Origin: an uncultured Pseudomonas sp.
GTDB taxonomy: Bacteria; Pseudomonadota; Gammaproteobacteria; Pseudomonadales; Pseudomonadaceae
Length of the DNA: 64,000 nucleotides
Assembly: GCF_946886105.1 (NCBI RefSeq)
Contig: NZ_CAMPHV010000024.1
Span: forward strand, 1 to 64,000
Direction of reading: 5' to 3'
The position numbers and the translations under genes are program-made. This document shows, in pieces, positions 9,184 through 17,065 of this stretch (positions are counted from its first letter, which is position 1; each line of letters starts with the position of its first letter). The notes beneath the pieces are model-generated. The model saw only the letters and a program-made list of their open reading frames with translations, ran no database searches and was not told where the DNA came from.

Positions 9184-11121
9184 ATGCCATCACACAACGC
9201 CGCCCCGCAGCCAGCCCGGCACCTTCTGCAGCATGTCTGCCGATACTTTGGCATGTCGGGCTTATGGCTGTTGTCACAGGTGGCGGCCGCCGAGGATCTG
9301 ACCAGCGTTCCCTTCGAACAGTTGCTGGAAACCGAGGTCGTCGGCGCGACCCGGTTCGCCCAGCAGCTGACCGATGCCCCCTCGGCCGTCTCGGTGGTCA
9401 CCGCCGAGGAAATCCGCCGCTACGGCTACCGCACGCTCGCCGAAATCCTGAACAACATGCGCGGCCTGAATATCGGCTTCGACGGCGGCTACTACTTTCC
9501 CGGCGGACGCGGCTACGGGGCGCCCGGCGAGTATGCCGGGCGGCTAATGCTGCGCATCGACGGCCAGCCGGTGGCCGACAGCTTCTACAACCAGATCTAT
9601 CTCGGCGATGACGGCTTGCTCGATACCGAGCTGATCGAGCGGGTCGAGTACGCGCCGGGGCCGGGAGCGGCGCTATACGGCAACAATGCCTTCCTCGGCG
9701 TGATCAACGTGGTGACGCTCAGAGGTCGCGACCTGGACGGCGCTCAGGTGGCCGTGACGGCGGGCTCGAATCAGGACCGCAAGGCGCGCTTCAGCTGGGG
9801 CGAGCGCCTGGACAACGGCGCCGAATGGCTGGTCTCGGCCTCTACCTCGCAGACCGACCTGCCGGACTCGCGATACAACGAAATGCTCAGCGAAGATGAG
9901 CAAGACAGCCGGCGCCTATTTCTCAAGGCTTCGCAAGGTCCCTGGAGCATCGAGGGGGCATTGGTCGAGCGCGAGCAACTGGGGCTGTTGCCGGCTCACG
10001 ATGTCTCGACGCATGCTCACGATGAGAACAGCTTCTGGAAACTGGGGCACGATGCCGACCATGGCGACTTCCGCACCTCACTCCGCCTCGCCCATGGCAG
10101 CTACCGCTACCGTGCCACCTTCCGCCAACCCATCGAGGACGCATGGTACGTCGACGAGCGCGACGTCGATGGTCGCTGGTGGAATCTGGACGCCGCGATC
10201 AGCAGTACGGCCTTCGCTGGCCACAGTCTGGTACTGGGCAGCGAGTACCGCGACGACTATGTCCAGGGGCAACGCCAGCGTCTCTACTATGACGGTTTCG
10301 AATTCCACAGGCAGGAAACCAGCGGCTCCGCCCGGACCTTCAGCCTGTATGTCCAAGATGAGATTGCCCTGCGCCACGACCTGAGCCTGAACCTGGGCCT
10401 GCGCCTCGACCGGCACAGCAGTGGCGATACCGTGGTGCACAGCAACCCTCGCGCCGCCTTGATCTATACCGGCCTGACGAATACCACCTTGACTCTGTCC
10501 CATGGCAGCGCCAGCCGTTTCGCCAGCCGCAAGGAGGAAATCGACCACGAGCTCCCCAACGCCGAGTCGGAGCGCGTCACCACCACCGAGTTCGTCGCCG
10601 ACCATCGCCTTGGCGATTTCCGCCTGCTCGGCACCCTTTACCATTACCGGATCACCGACCCTGTCGGACGCTTCGCGGACCCGACCCTGGAATGGATCGA
10701 CACCCGCGGCGCGGAACTGGAAGCCGAGTGGCAATGGCGCGGTATGCAGGTGCGGGGCAGCCATACCTGGCAGCACGCCCGGGATAACCGCGAGCGCGAG
10801 CTGATCAATACACCCCGGCAAATGAGCAAGTTGCAGGTTTCCGTGCCCCTGGCCGGCGAACGCCTGCGCGCCAGCCTCGCCGCGCGCTATGTAGGCAGCA
10901 GCCTGATAACCCCCGGAGCCCATTCCGATGGCTATGCAGTCGCCGACTTCACCCTCACCAGCCGGGACTTCCTGCCGGGCGTGAGCATCACCGGCGCGGT
11001 ACGCAATGTGTTCGATCACCGCTACGAGGAGGTCTCGTCAGTCGAAAGCGACGGCAGCGTCAGCCTATTCGAGTACGGCGAGCGCAGCCTGTGGCTGAGC
11101 CTGGAGTACGCATTCCAGTGA
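9184..11121 (+). CDS. TonB-dependent receptor 1 of the YfiR module
   Basis: A 645-aa outer-membrane receptor counted from ATG 9184; the frame is open back to GTG 9118. A signal peptide ends near VAAAED. The plug domain follows, with the DLTSVPFEQLLETEV-type opening, DAPSAVSVVTAEEI, the ERVEYAPGPGAALYG motif and NAFLGVINVVT. The rest is a 22-strand-type barrel ending in LSLEYAFQ, with Phe one residue from the end rather than last. The ligand is unknown. The LLETEV-type plug opening is typical of receptors encoded next to YfiR and GGDEF proteins, so it may act as a sensor as much as a transporter. The stop overlaps the downstream yfiR-like start by 4 nt. Confidence 0.9.
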   Translation: MPSHNAAPQPARHLLQHVCRYFGMSGLWLLSQVAAAEDLTSVPFEQLLETEVVGATRFAQQLTDAPSAVSVVTAEEIRRYGYRTLAEILNNMRGLNIGFDGGYYFPGGRGYGAPGEYAGRLMLRIDGQPVADSFYNQIYLGDDGLLDTELIERVEYAPGPGAALYGNNAFLGVINVVTLRGRDLDGAQVAVTAGSNQDRKARFSWGERLDNGAEWLVSASTSQTDLPDSRYNEMLSEDEQDSRRLFLKASQGPWSIEGALVEREQLGLLPAHDVSTHAHDENSFWKLGHDADHGDFRTSLRLAHGSYRYRATFRQPIEDAWYVDERDVDGRWWNLDAAISSTAFAGHSLVLGSEYRDDYVQGQRQRLYYDGFEFHRQETSGSARTFSLYVQDEIALRHDLSLNLGLRLDRHSSGDTVVHSNPRAALIYTGLTNTTLTLSHGSASRFASRKEEIDHELPNAESERVTTTEFVADHRLGDFRLLGTLYHYRITDPVGRFADPTLEWIDTRGAELEAEWQWRGMQVRGSHTWQHARDNRERELINTPRQMSKLQVSVPLAGERLRASLAARYVGSSLITPGAHSDGYAVADFTLTSRDFLPGVSITGAVRNVFDHRYEEVSSVESDGSVSLFEYGERSLWLSLEYAFQ

Positions 11122-11539
11122 AAGCCACGGCCCTCCATCTATTCATCCTGCTAGCCCTGAGCCTGCCCGGCCAGGACGCGCAAGCCGACGCGGCGGTGGA
11201 CGAACGCGCGATGAAGGCCGCCTACCTCTATAACTTCGCCCTCTTCGCCCAGTGGCCCACCCTGCCCGATGCCGACTTCCAACTCTGCGTGCTCGGCACC
11301 ACGCCCCTGGACGCCGAACTCGGGCGCCTGCAGGGCAAACCCGTGCAGAACGGCCTGCCGATTGCCATGCGCTGGATCATGCCCGGCGACTCGCTCGACG
11401 GCTGCCAACTGCTCTATGTCGACGAGCACAACCGCAAGACGCTCGACTCGCTGATCCGCCGGCTCGGCTCATTACCGGTCCTGACCATCACCGATGCGAC
11501 CGGCTTTGCCGACCGCGGCATCATGATCGAGATGCGCAA
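11074..11539. repeat. 466-nt identical tract shared with 13804-14269
   Basis: Base-by-base comparison at an offset of 2730 shows no difference from 11074 (end of receptor 1) to 11539 (most of yfiR-like 1). The first mismatch comes at 11540 (a) versus 14270 (g), followed by several more. On the other side the receptor genes diverge strongly. This pattern fits recent gene conversion or an unequal crossover limited to yfiR. Confidence 0.85.
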
Positions 11540-11651
11540 ACAGGGCCAACGCATCGTCTTCGACGTCAATTTGGCGGCGGCGCGGCGCGCGCGCCTCGAC
11601 TTCAGCGCCCGTCTGCTCAAGCTCGCCAGCTTCGTGGACCACAGCCCCTGA
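11118..11651 (+). CDS. YfiR-family periplasmic protein 1 (DUF4154)
   Basis: 177 aa from GTG 11118, which overlaps the receptor stop (GTGA). A signal peptide ends near QAQA/D (residue 24). The mature part matches the YfiR family: MKAAYLYNFALFAQWP at the start and a FADRGIMIEM...RIVFDVNLAAARR...LDFSARLLKLA end. In P. aeruginosa YfiR is a periplasmic repressor of the cyclase YfiN. Here Cys57 and Cys96 are present, but the second Cys pair of P. aeruginosa YfiR is not seen. It probably relays receptor state across the periplasm to the YfiN-like enzyme at 14386. Bases 11074-11539, which begin in the receptor gene, are identical to 13804-14269. Confidence 0.88.
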   Translation: MKATALHLFILLALSLPGQDAQADAAVDERAMKAAYLYNFALFAQWPTLPDADFQLCVLGTTPLDAELGRLQGKPVQNGLPIAMRWIMPGDSLDGCQLLYVDEHNRKTLDSLIRRLGSLPVLTITDATGFADRGIMIEMRKQGQRIVFDVNLAAARRARLDFSARLLKLASFVDHSP

Positions 11652-11721
11652 CCGAACAGGCAACAACCGCCCGAATCAATAGGTATCCCCCTACCAAAAA
11701 ACACCAATGCCCTACCCAAAA

Positions 11722-11737
11722 ATCGGCCTACACCGAT
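11722..11737. promoter_or_regulatory. Palindrome ATCGG-N6-CCGAT upstream of receptor 2
   Basis: Second copy of the 5-6-5 inverted repeat described at 8986-9001, here about 155 nt before ATG 11893. The arms are identical and the spacer differs. It lies in the 241-nt gap between yfiR-like 1 and receptor 2, so receptor 2 may have its own promoter. Confidence 0.4.
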
Positions 11738-11892
11738 GGCGGCACGTCCGAGAAAGAGGCACTTTGCGATCATTCCTTTCCCTGCAGCCGGACTCCGCCA
11801 AACCAAGTTAAGGGTAAGTACGACCGCCTACAGTAGGATCGGCCCGAACATAACAATTTCAGCGCCAAGGCCAAGCGAGTCCCGTCCCGATC

Positions 11893-13851
11893 ATGCCAGT
11901 ACACGCTACCGTCCTGCCGCCAACTCTGCGTACTCCGCCGGGCCTCTGGCGCTGCCTCTGCGCATCGGGCTTATGGCTGTTGTCACAGGTGACGGCCGCC
12001 GAAGATCTGACCAGCGTTCCCTTCGAGCAGTTGCTGGAAACCGAGGTCGTCGGCGCGGCCCAGTTCTCCCAGCAGCTCACCGACGCACCGTCCGCCGTCT
12101 CAGTGGTCACCGCAGAGGAAATCCGCCGCTACGGTTACCGCACGCTCGCCGAGATCCTGAGCAACATGCGCGGCCTGAACATCGGCTTCGACGGCGCCTA
12201 CTACTTCCCCGGCGGACGCGGCTACGGGCTACCCCGCGAGTATGCCGGGCGGCTGATGCTGCGCATCGACGGCCAGCCGGTGGCCGACAGCGTGTTCAAC
12301 CAGATCTACCTGGGCGAGGACGGCCTGCTCGACACCGAGCTGATCGAGCGGGTCGAGTACGCGCCGGGCCCAGGGGCGGCGCTGTACGGCAACAACGCCT
12401 TCCTCGGCGTGATCAACGTGGTGACGCTCAGGGGACGCGACCTGGACGGCAGCCGAGTGGCCGTGACGCTGGGCTCGAACCAGGACCGCAAGGTGCGCGC
12501 CAGTTGGGGCGAACGCCTGGACAACGGCGCCGAATGGCTGGTCTCGGCCTCGACCTCCCGGGCCGACCTTCCGGACTTTCCGCTCGACGGGGTCGTTCTG
12601 AAGGACAGCCAGGAAGGCCAGCGCCTGTTCCTCAAGGGCTCGCTGGGTGCCTGGAGCCTCGAGGGGGCCTTCGCCGAGCGCAAGCAGTTGGAACTGATCC
12701 CCGCCGATGGCTCCTTCGAGGACTTCTCCGACGAGAGCAGTTTCTGGAAGCTCGGTCACGATGCCGACCACGGCGACTATCGCACCTCCGTGCGCCTGGC
12801 CCACGGCAGCTACCGTTTCCGCGACGCCTATCGTTACCCCATAGGCGATGGCCGCTTCTATACCGAGGATCTCAGCGCCGACGGTCGATGGTGGAACCTC
12901 GACGCCGCCATCAGCAGCTCGGCGGTCGACGGCCATCGCCTGGTGTTGGGCAGCGAGTATCGTGACGACTACCTGCAGGATCAGCGCAGGCACCGCTACT
13001 TCCCGCGTTTCGATGAGCATGAGTACTACCAAAGCAACGGCTCGGCACGGACCTTCAGCCTTTACGCCCAGGACGAGATCGCCCTGCGCCACGACCTGAG
13101 CCTGAACCTGGGCCTGCGCATCGACCGGCACAGCAGCGAGGACACTGTGGTACGCAGCAATCCGCGCGCCGCCCTGCTCTATACCGGCCTGGCGAACACC
13201 ACGCTGACCCTGTCCCATGGCAGCGCCAGCCGTTTCGCCAGCCGCAACGAGGAGACCTTCAACGAGGACACCCCCTACGCAGTGCCGGATGCCGAGTCGG
13301 AGCGTGTCACCACCACCGAGTTCGTCGCCGACCATCGCTTCGGCGATTTCCGCCTGCTCGGCACCCTCTACCGCTACCGCATCGACGACCCGATCAAGCG
13401 CTTCGCGGACCCGACCCTGGAATGGATCGACAGCCGCGGCGCGGAACTCGAAGCCGAGTGGCAATGGCGCGGTTGGCAAGTGCGCGGCAGCCACGCCTGG
13501 CAGCGTGCCGAGGACAACCGCGATCGCGAGCTGATCAACGCCCCGCGCCACCTGAGCAAGCTGCAGGTTTCCGTGCCCCTGGCCGGCGAGCGCCTGCGCG
13601 CCAGCCTCACCACTCGCTACGTGGGCAGCCGCCTGGTCGCACCGGGGATGCGGAGCGACGGCTATGCGATCACCGATTTCACCCTGACCAGCCGGGACCT
13701 CGTGCCGGGCGTAAGCATTACCGGCGCGGTACGCAATCTGTTCGACCGTCGCCATCAGGAGGCCTCGATCTTCGTGCCCGAGGACGGCGCCGACCTGCCC
13801 GGCTACGGCGAGCGCAGCCTGTGGCTGAGCCTGGAGTACGCATTCCAGTGA
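11893..13851 (+). CDS. TonB-dependent receptor 2 of the YfiR module
   Basis: A 652-aa paralogue of the receptor at 9184-11121. The signal peptide ends near VTAAED; the plug carries the same LLETEV, SAVSVVTAEEIRRYGY and ERVEYAPGPGAALYG motifs; the barrel ends in LSLEYAFQ. Much of the visible divergence from receptor 1 is in segments likely to be extracellular loops, for example after ASTSRADLPD, around FEDFSDESS, and just before the last strand. That suggests a different ligand with the same signalling output. The stop overlaps yfiR-like 2 (GTG 13848) by 4 nt. Confidence 0.9.
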   Translation: MPVHATVLPPTLRTPPGLWRCLCASGLWLLSQVTAAEDLTSVPFEQLLETEVVGAAQFSQQLTDAPSAVSVVTAEEIRRYGYRTLAEILSNMRGLNIGFDGAYYFPGGRGYGLPREYAGRLMLRIDGQPVADSVFNQIYLGEDGLLDTELIERVEYAPGPGAALYGNNAFLGVINVVTLRGRDLDGSRVAVTLGSNQDRKVRASWGERLDNGAEWLVSASTSRADLPDFPLDGVVLKDSQEGQRLFLKGSLGAWSLEGAFAERKQLELIPADGSFEDFSDESSFWKLGHDADHGDYRTSVRLAHGSYRFRDAYRYPIGDGRFYTEDLSADGRWWNLDAAISSSAVDGHRLVLGSEYRDDYLQDQRRHRYFPRFDEHEYYQSNGSARTFSLYAQDEIALRHDLSLNLGLRIDRHSSEDTVVRSNPRAALLYTGLANTTLTLSHGSASRFASRNEETFNEDTPYAVPDAESERVTTTEFVADHRFGDFRLLGTLYRYRIDDPIKRFADPTLEWIDSRGAELEAEWQWRGWQVRGSHAWQRAEDNRDRELINAPRHLSKLQVSVPLAGERLRASLTTRYVGSRLVAPGMRSDGYAITDFTLTSRDLVPGVSITGAVRNLFDRRHQEASIFVPEDGADLPGYGERSLWLSLEYAFQ

Positions 13852-14381
13852 AAGCCACGGCCCTCCATCTATTCATCCTGCTAGCCCTGAGCCTGCCCGG
13901 CCAGGACGCGCAAGCCGACGCGGCGGTGGACGAACGCGCGATGAAGGCCGCCTACCTCTATAACTTCGCCCTCTTCGCCCAGTGGCCCACCCTGCCCGAT
14001 GCCGACTTCCAACTCTGCGTGCTCGGCACCACGCCCCTGGACGCCGAACTCGGGCGCCTGCAGGGCAAACCCGTGCAGAACGGCCTGCCGATTGCCATGC
14101 GCTGGATCATGCCCGGCGACTCGCTCGACGGCTGCCAACTGCTCTATGTCGACGAGCACAACCGCAAGACGCTCGACTCGCTGATCCGCCGGCTCGGCTC
14201 ATTACCGGTCCTGACCATCACCGATGCGACCGGCTTTGCCGACCGCGGCATCATGATCGAGATGCGCAAGCAGGGCCAACGCATCGTCTTCGATGTCAAT
14301 TTGGCGGCGGCACGGCGCGCGCGTCTCGACTTCAGCGCCCGCCTGCTCAAGCTCGCCAGCTTCGTCGCCCACAGGTCCTAG
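13848..14381 (+). CDS. YfiR-family periplasmic protein 2 (DUF4154)
   Basis: 177 aa from GTG 13848, overlapping the receptor-2 stop. It is nearly identical to the protein at 11118-11651: the same signal peptide, Cys57/Cys96 and family motifs. The only clear protein difference is the last few residues (FVAHRS here, FVDHSP there). The gene ends 4 nt before the YfiN-like gene (ATG 14386), so this copy is the one directly linked to the cyclase. Both copies could bind the same CHASE8 domain. Confidence 0.88.
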   Translation: MKATALHLFILLALSLPGQDAQADAAVDERAMKAAYLYNFALFAQWPTLPDADFQLCVLGTTPLDAELGRLQGKPVQNGLPIAMRWIMPGDSLDGCQLLYVDEHNRKTLDSLIRRLGSLPVLTITDATGFADRGIMIEMRKQGQRIVFDVNLAAARRARLDFSARLLKLASFVAHRS

Positions 14382-14385
14382 GCCT

Positions 14386-16509
14386 ATGCCTTCCGTACCC
14401 TTCAACGATCGACCATTGCGCGACAAGCTCGCCTACAGCGGACTGCTGCTCACCTCCGCCACCCTGACGGTGCTGCTGGTGACGCTGCTGGCTTACCAAC
14501 TGGTCGTGCAGAAAGCGGAACTGACGGAGAACGTCAGAGCCCACGCCATGGTGGTCGGCAGCAACGGCAGCGCGGCGATCGTATTCGGCAACGCCCGGGA
14601 AGCGCATGAGACGCTCGCGTCCCTGAGCGCCGTCTCGGACATCACCCGGGCGGCGTTTCTGCTGCCCGACGGTCAGCAATTGGCCGCCTATCGACGGGAC
14701 AGCGGGGCCTCGAACGCGGATATCGCCGCGCCCGAAGAGCCCGGCTGGTATGCCCTGCTGGTCCGCCAGCCGATCGTGCTGCACGGTCAACTGATCGGCA
14801 GCGTGGTGGTCCAGGCGAGCCTCGCCTCGCTGTATCGCGGGTTGGCGCTGCAAGCGTTATTCGGCGGGCTGGCGGCCGTGGTGACGCTGGCGCTGTCCTT
14901 GCTGCTCACGCGGCGGATCGCCTCCGGCATCGTGCGGCCGCTGCTGAGCCTGGTGCAGCTGACCGAGCAGGTACGCGCCGAGCAGGACTTCAGCCTGCGG
15001 GCCAGCGTGTACGGCAACGACGAGGCCGGCCATCTCGCCCGCAGTTTCAACGACATGATGGAACAGCTCGAGTGGCACGACACGCGGATCAACGCCGAGC
15101 TGCAGCAGCGCCTGCTGACCGAGCAGCAACTCAACCGGTTGGCGTACCACGACCCCGTCACCGGCCTGCACAACCGCCACTACTTCAAGGAGAAACTGGA
15201 GACCGCAGTGGCCGAAGCGCTGCGTTACGCGACCTCGTGCGCGGTGCTGTTCATCGACCTGGACGACTTCAAGATCGTCAACGACACCCTCGGCCACGAG
15301 ACCGGGGACAAACTGCTGAGCCTGGTCGCCGAGCGCCTGCGCGCCACCTTGCGCAGCAACGATGTGGTGTGCCGGATCGGCGGCGACGAGTTCGCGGTGA
15401 TCATGGAAAACGGCGTCGCCACCTCCCAGGCCGAACGGGTCGCGGCGAATATCGTCACCGCGCTGTCCAACCCCTTCGTCATCGACGGTCAGCAGATAGG
15501 CGTCGGCGCAAGCCTCGGTATCAGCCTGTGCCCCGACCACGCGACGGACACCGTCAGCCTGCTGCGCAACGCGGACACGGCGATGTACCACGCCAAGGGC
15601 AACGGCAAGAACAACTACCGCCTGTACGAAGCGGATATGGAGAACGGTTCGATCCGCCGCTTCAGCCTCGAACAGTCGCTGCGCCTCGCCCTCGAGCAAG
15701 GGCAATTGCAGCTGCTCTATCAACCGCTGGTGGATCTGTCCGACAGCACCCGCCTGATCGGCTTCGAGGCCCTGCTGCGCTGGAACCACCCGGAGCTCGG
15801 CGTGATCGGCCCGCAGGAGTTCATCCCACTCGCCGAGGAAACCGGGTTGATCCACCCGATCGGCGACTGGGTGATGCGCAGCGCGTTCCGTCAGGCCCAG
15901 GAATGGCAAGCCCTCTGTCCCGGCGTGCGCATCGGCGTCAACCTGTCCGGGCGCCAGCTCAAGCGCACCGATGCGCTCGAACGCATCTTCGCCGCGATCG
16001 AGGCGAGCGGTCTGCCCGCGCACCTGATCGACATCGAGCTGACCGAAAGCATCCTGATGGATGATCGCACATCCACCGTGGCCAAATTGCAGGCGCTACG
16101 TGCGGCGGGCGTGCGCATCTCGCTGGACGACTTCGGCACCGGCTACTCGTCGCTCGACTACCTGCGACTCTATCCCGTCGATACCCTGAAGATCGACCGC
16201 AGCTTCGTCGCCAACCTGCCCGACGACGCCAGTAGCGTGGCGATAACCCGGGCAATCATGGCGATCGCCGACGGGCTCTCCCTCGGCGTGGTGGCGGAGG
16301 GCATCGAGTCCGAGGCCCACGCGGCCTTTCTGCACGGCGCCGGCTGCCCCGTGGCGCAGGGCTATCTCTACGCCAGACCGCTCGACGTGTCCGCCGCGAC
16401 GGAACTGGCCATGAGCCGTCCTCGGACAGGTCATTTTTCGGCTGCCCCGCATCATCACGGGATAGAGAGGGTCGATGGTCAGGACGCGGATAAGTCGATA
16501 GGGCAATAG
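14386..16509 (+). CDS. YfiN-like CHASE8-HAMP-GGDEF-EAL membrane protein
   Basis: 707 aa from ATG 14386; the frame extends upstream but overlaps yfiR. TM1 is at about residues 14-40. A periplasmic CHASE8-like domain follows (about 42-155, with ENVRAHAMVVGSNGSAAIVF), then TM2 at about 155-180, HAMP, GGDEF with the intact GGDEF near 332 and RxxD (RSND) upstream, and EAL with FEALLRW near 460, ELTESI, LDDFGTGYSS, LKIDRSF and AEGIESE. P. aeruginosa YfiN has the same sensory half but only a GGDEF output; here a complete EAL is added, so the protein may be bifunctional. Control by the YfiR-like proteins is inferred from gene order. Confidence 0.9.
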   Translation: MPSVPFNDRPLRDKLAYSGLLLTSATLTVLLVTLLAYQLVVQKAELTENVRAHAMVVGSNGSAAIVFGNAREAHETLASLSAVSDITRAAFLLPDGQQLAAYRRDSGASNADIAAPEEPGWYALLVRQPIVLHGQLIGSVVVQASLASLYRGLALQALFGGLAAVVTLALSLLLTRRIASGIVRPLLSLVQLTEQVRAEQDFSLRASVYGNDEAGHLARSFNDMMEQLEWHDTRINAELQQRLLTEQQLNRLAYHDPVTGLHNRHYFKEKLETAVAEALRYATSCAVLFIDLDDFKIVNDTLGHETGDKLLSLVAERLRATLRSNDVVCRIGGDEFAVIMENGVATSQAERVAANIVTALSNPFVIDGQQIGVGASLGISLCPDHATDTVSLLRNADTAMYHAKGNGKNNYRLYEADMENGSIRRFSLEQSLRLALEQGQLQLLYQPLVDLSDSTRLIGFEALLRWNHPELGVIGPQEFIPLAEETGLIHPIGDWVMRSAFRQAQEWQALCPGVRIGVNLSGRQLKRTDALERIFAAIEASGLPAHLIDIELTESILMDDRTSTVAKLQALRAAGVRISLDDFGTGYSSLDYLRLYPVDTLKIDRSFVANLPDDASSVAITRAIMAIADGLSLGVVAEGIESEAHAAFLHGAGCPVAQGYLYARPLDVSAATELAMSRPRTGHFSAAPHHHGIERVDGQDADKSIGQ

Positions 16510-17065
16510 CCATATCGGACGGGTTTTCACCCGGCCCGCCGACTCGAGGCGGACTGAGCCCATTTGAAACCAGCCTGACCGATAGCGTAGTAAACGAGCC
16601 TGTTCTGACACCGCACCGACGCCGAAAGTAGTCCTTCGACGACCCCGCCAGATTCATCCACTTACCCGTAGCGCCCAACTCCTTACCTCAGAATAAGCCA
16701 TGCCTGATTTTGCCAGCCTGAGTATTTGTGTAGCGTCTCATCGCTACTGAATTATGGCCAAAAGCCACTAAACACTCGATCCAAACCACTCGCTTGCAAC
16801 CATCGCAGCGAGTCGGCATCCGAGTCGTCGCAACCAGGCCAGCAGGCATCAATCAGCACCTGCTTGGCGCGGCGAGACGTCAACACCTCGTTCATCTCAC
16901 AACTCTCCACAAGAGAGACCGCTTAGTCAGGCCGACTGGTAACCCGCCCTCGGTTGGCCAGCACATGGAATAAGCCATTCCCAAGCAATGGCAATTCCCA
17001 GGCGGACCCAATCGGCAGGAAGCTGCCTTAACTCGATATCACGTTGATCACGGGAGAATCCCCCC
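16510..17065. other. Intergenic region with one possible small minus-strand gene
   Basis: These 556 nt separate the YfiN-like gene from the next chemoreceptor. The only plausible coding segment I see is the 47-codon minus-strand ORF at 16752-16895. A 66-codon plus-strand frame overlapping it has Ser/Thr/Arg-rich composition and no good ribosome site, and I do not accept it. The receptor promoter should lie in 16900-17060, but no strong box stands out. Confidence 0.5.
16752..16895 (-). CDS. Small hypothetical protein (47 aa)
   Basis: Not recognised. ATG at 16895-16893 is preceded on the minus strand by TGGAG about 9 nt upstream, a good ribosome site. The product begins MNEVLTSRRAKQVLID, continues with CWPGCDDSDADSLRWLQ, and ends in FSGFWP. 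It is compact, soluble-looking, Trp-containing, with two Cys four residues apart. The amino-acid make-up and the ribosome site favour a real gene over chance. Confidence 0.45.
   Translation of the reverse strand: MNEVLTSRRAKQVLIDACWPGCDDSDADSLRWLQASGLDRVFSGFWP

Larger units (their letters stand above)
8968..14381. repeat. Tandem duplication of leader + TonB receptor + yfiR-like module
   Basis: Unit 1 runs from about 8968 to 11651 and unit 2 from about 11700 to 14381, at an offset of about 2.73 kb. Each contains a related leader, a TonB-dependent receptor of about 650 aa, and a 177-aa YfiR-like protein whose GTG start overlaps the receptor stop. The receptors differ mostly in presumed surface loops, whereas the yfiR genes are nearly identical. 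Confidence 0.9.

Noticed and set aside
12229..13755. 508-codon minus-strand frame over receptor 2
   Set aside because: Shadow of the TonB receptor; the related copy 1 does not keep the same frame at the same length.
16726..16926. 66-codon plus-strand frame
   Set aside because: No ribosome site, Ser/Arg-rich, and the opposite strand has a better small ORF.
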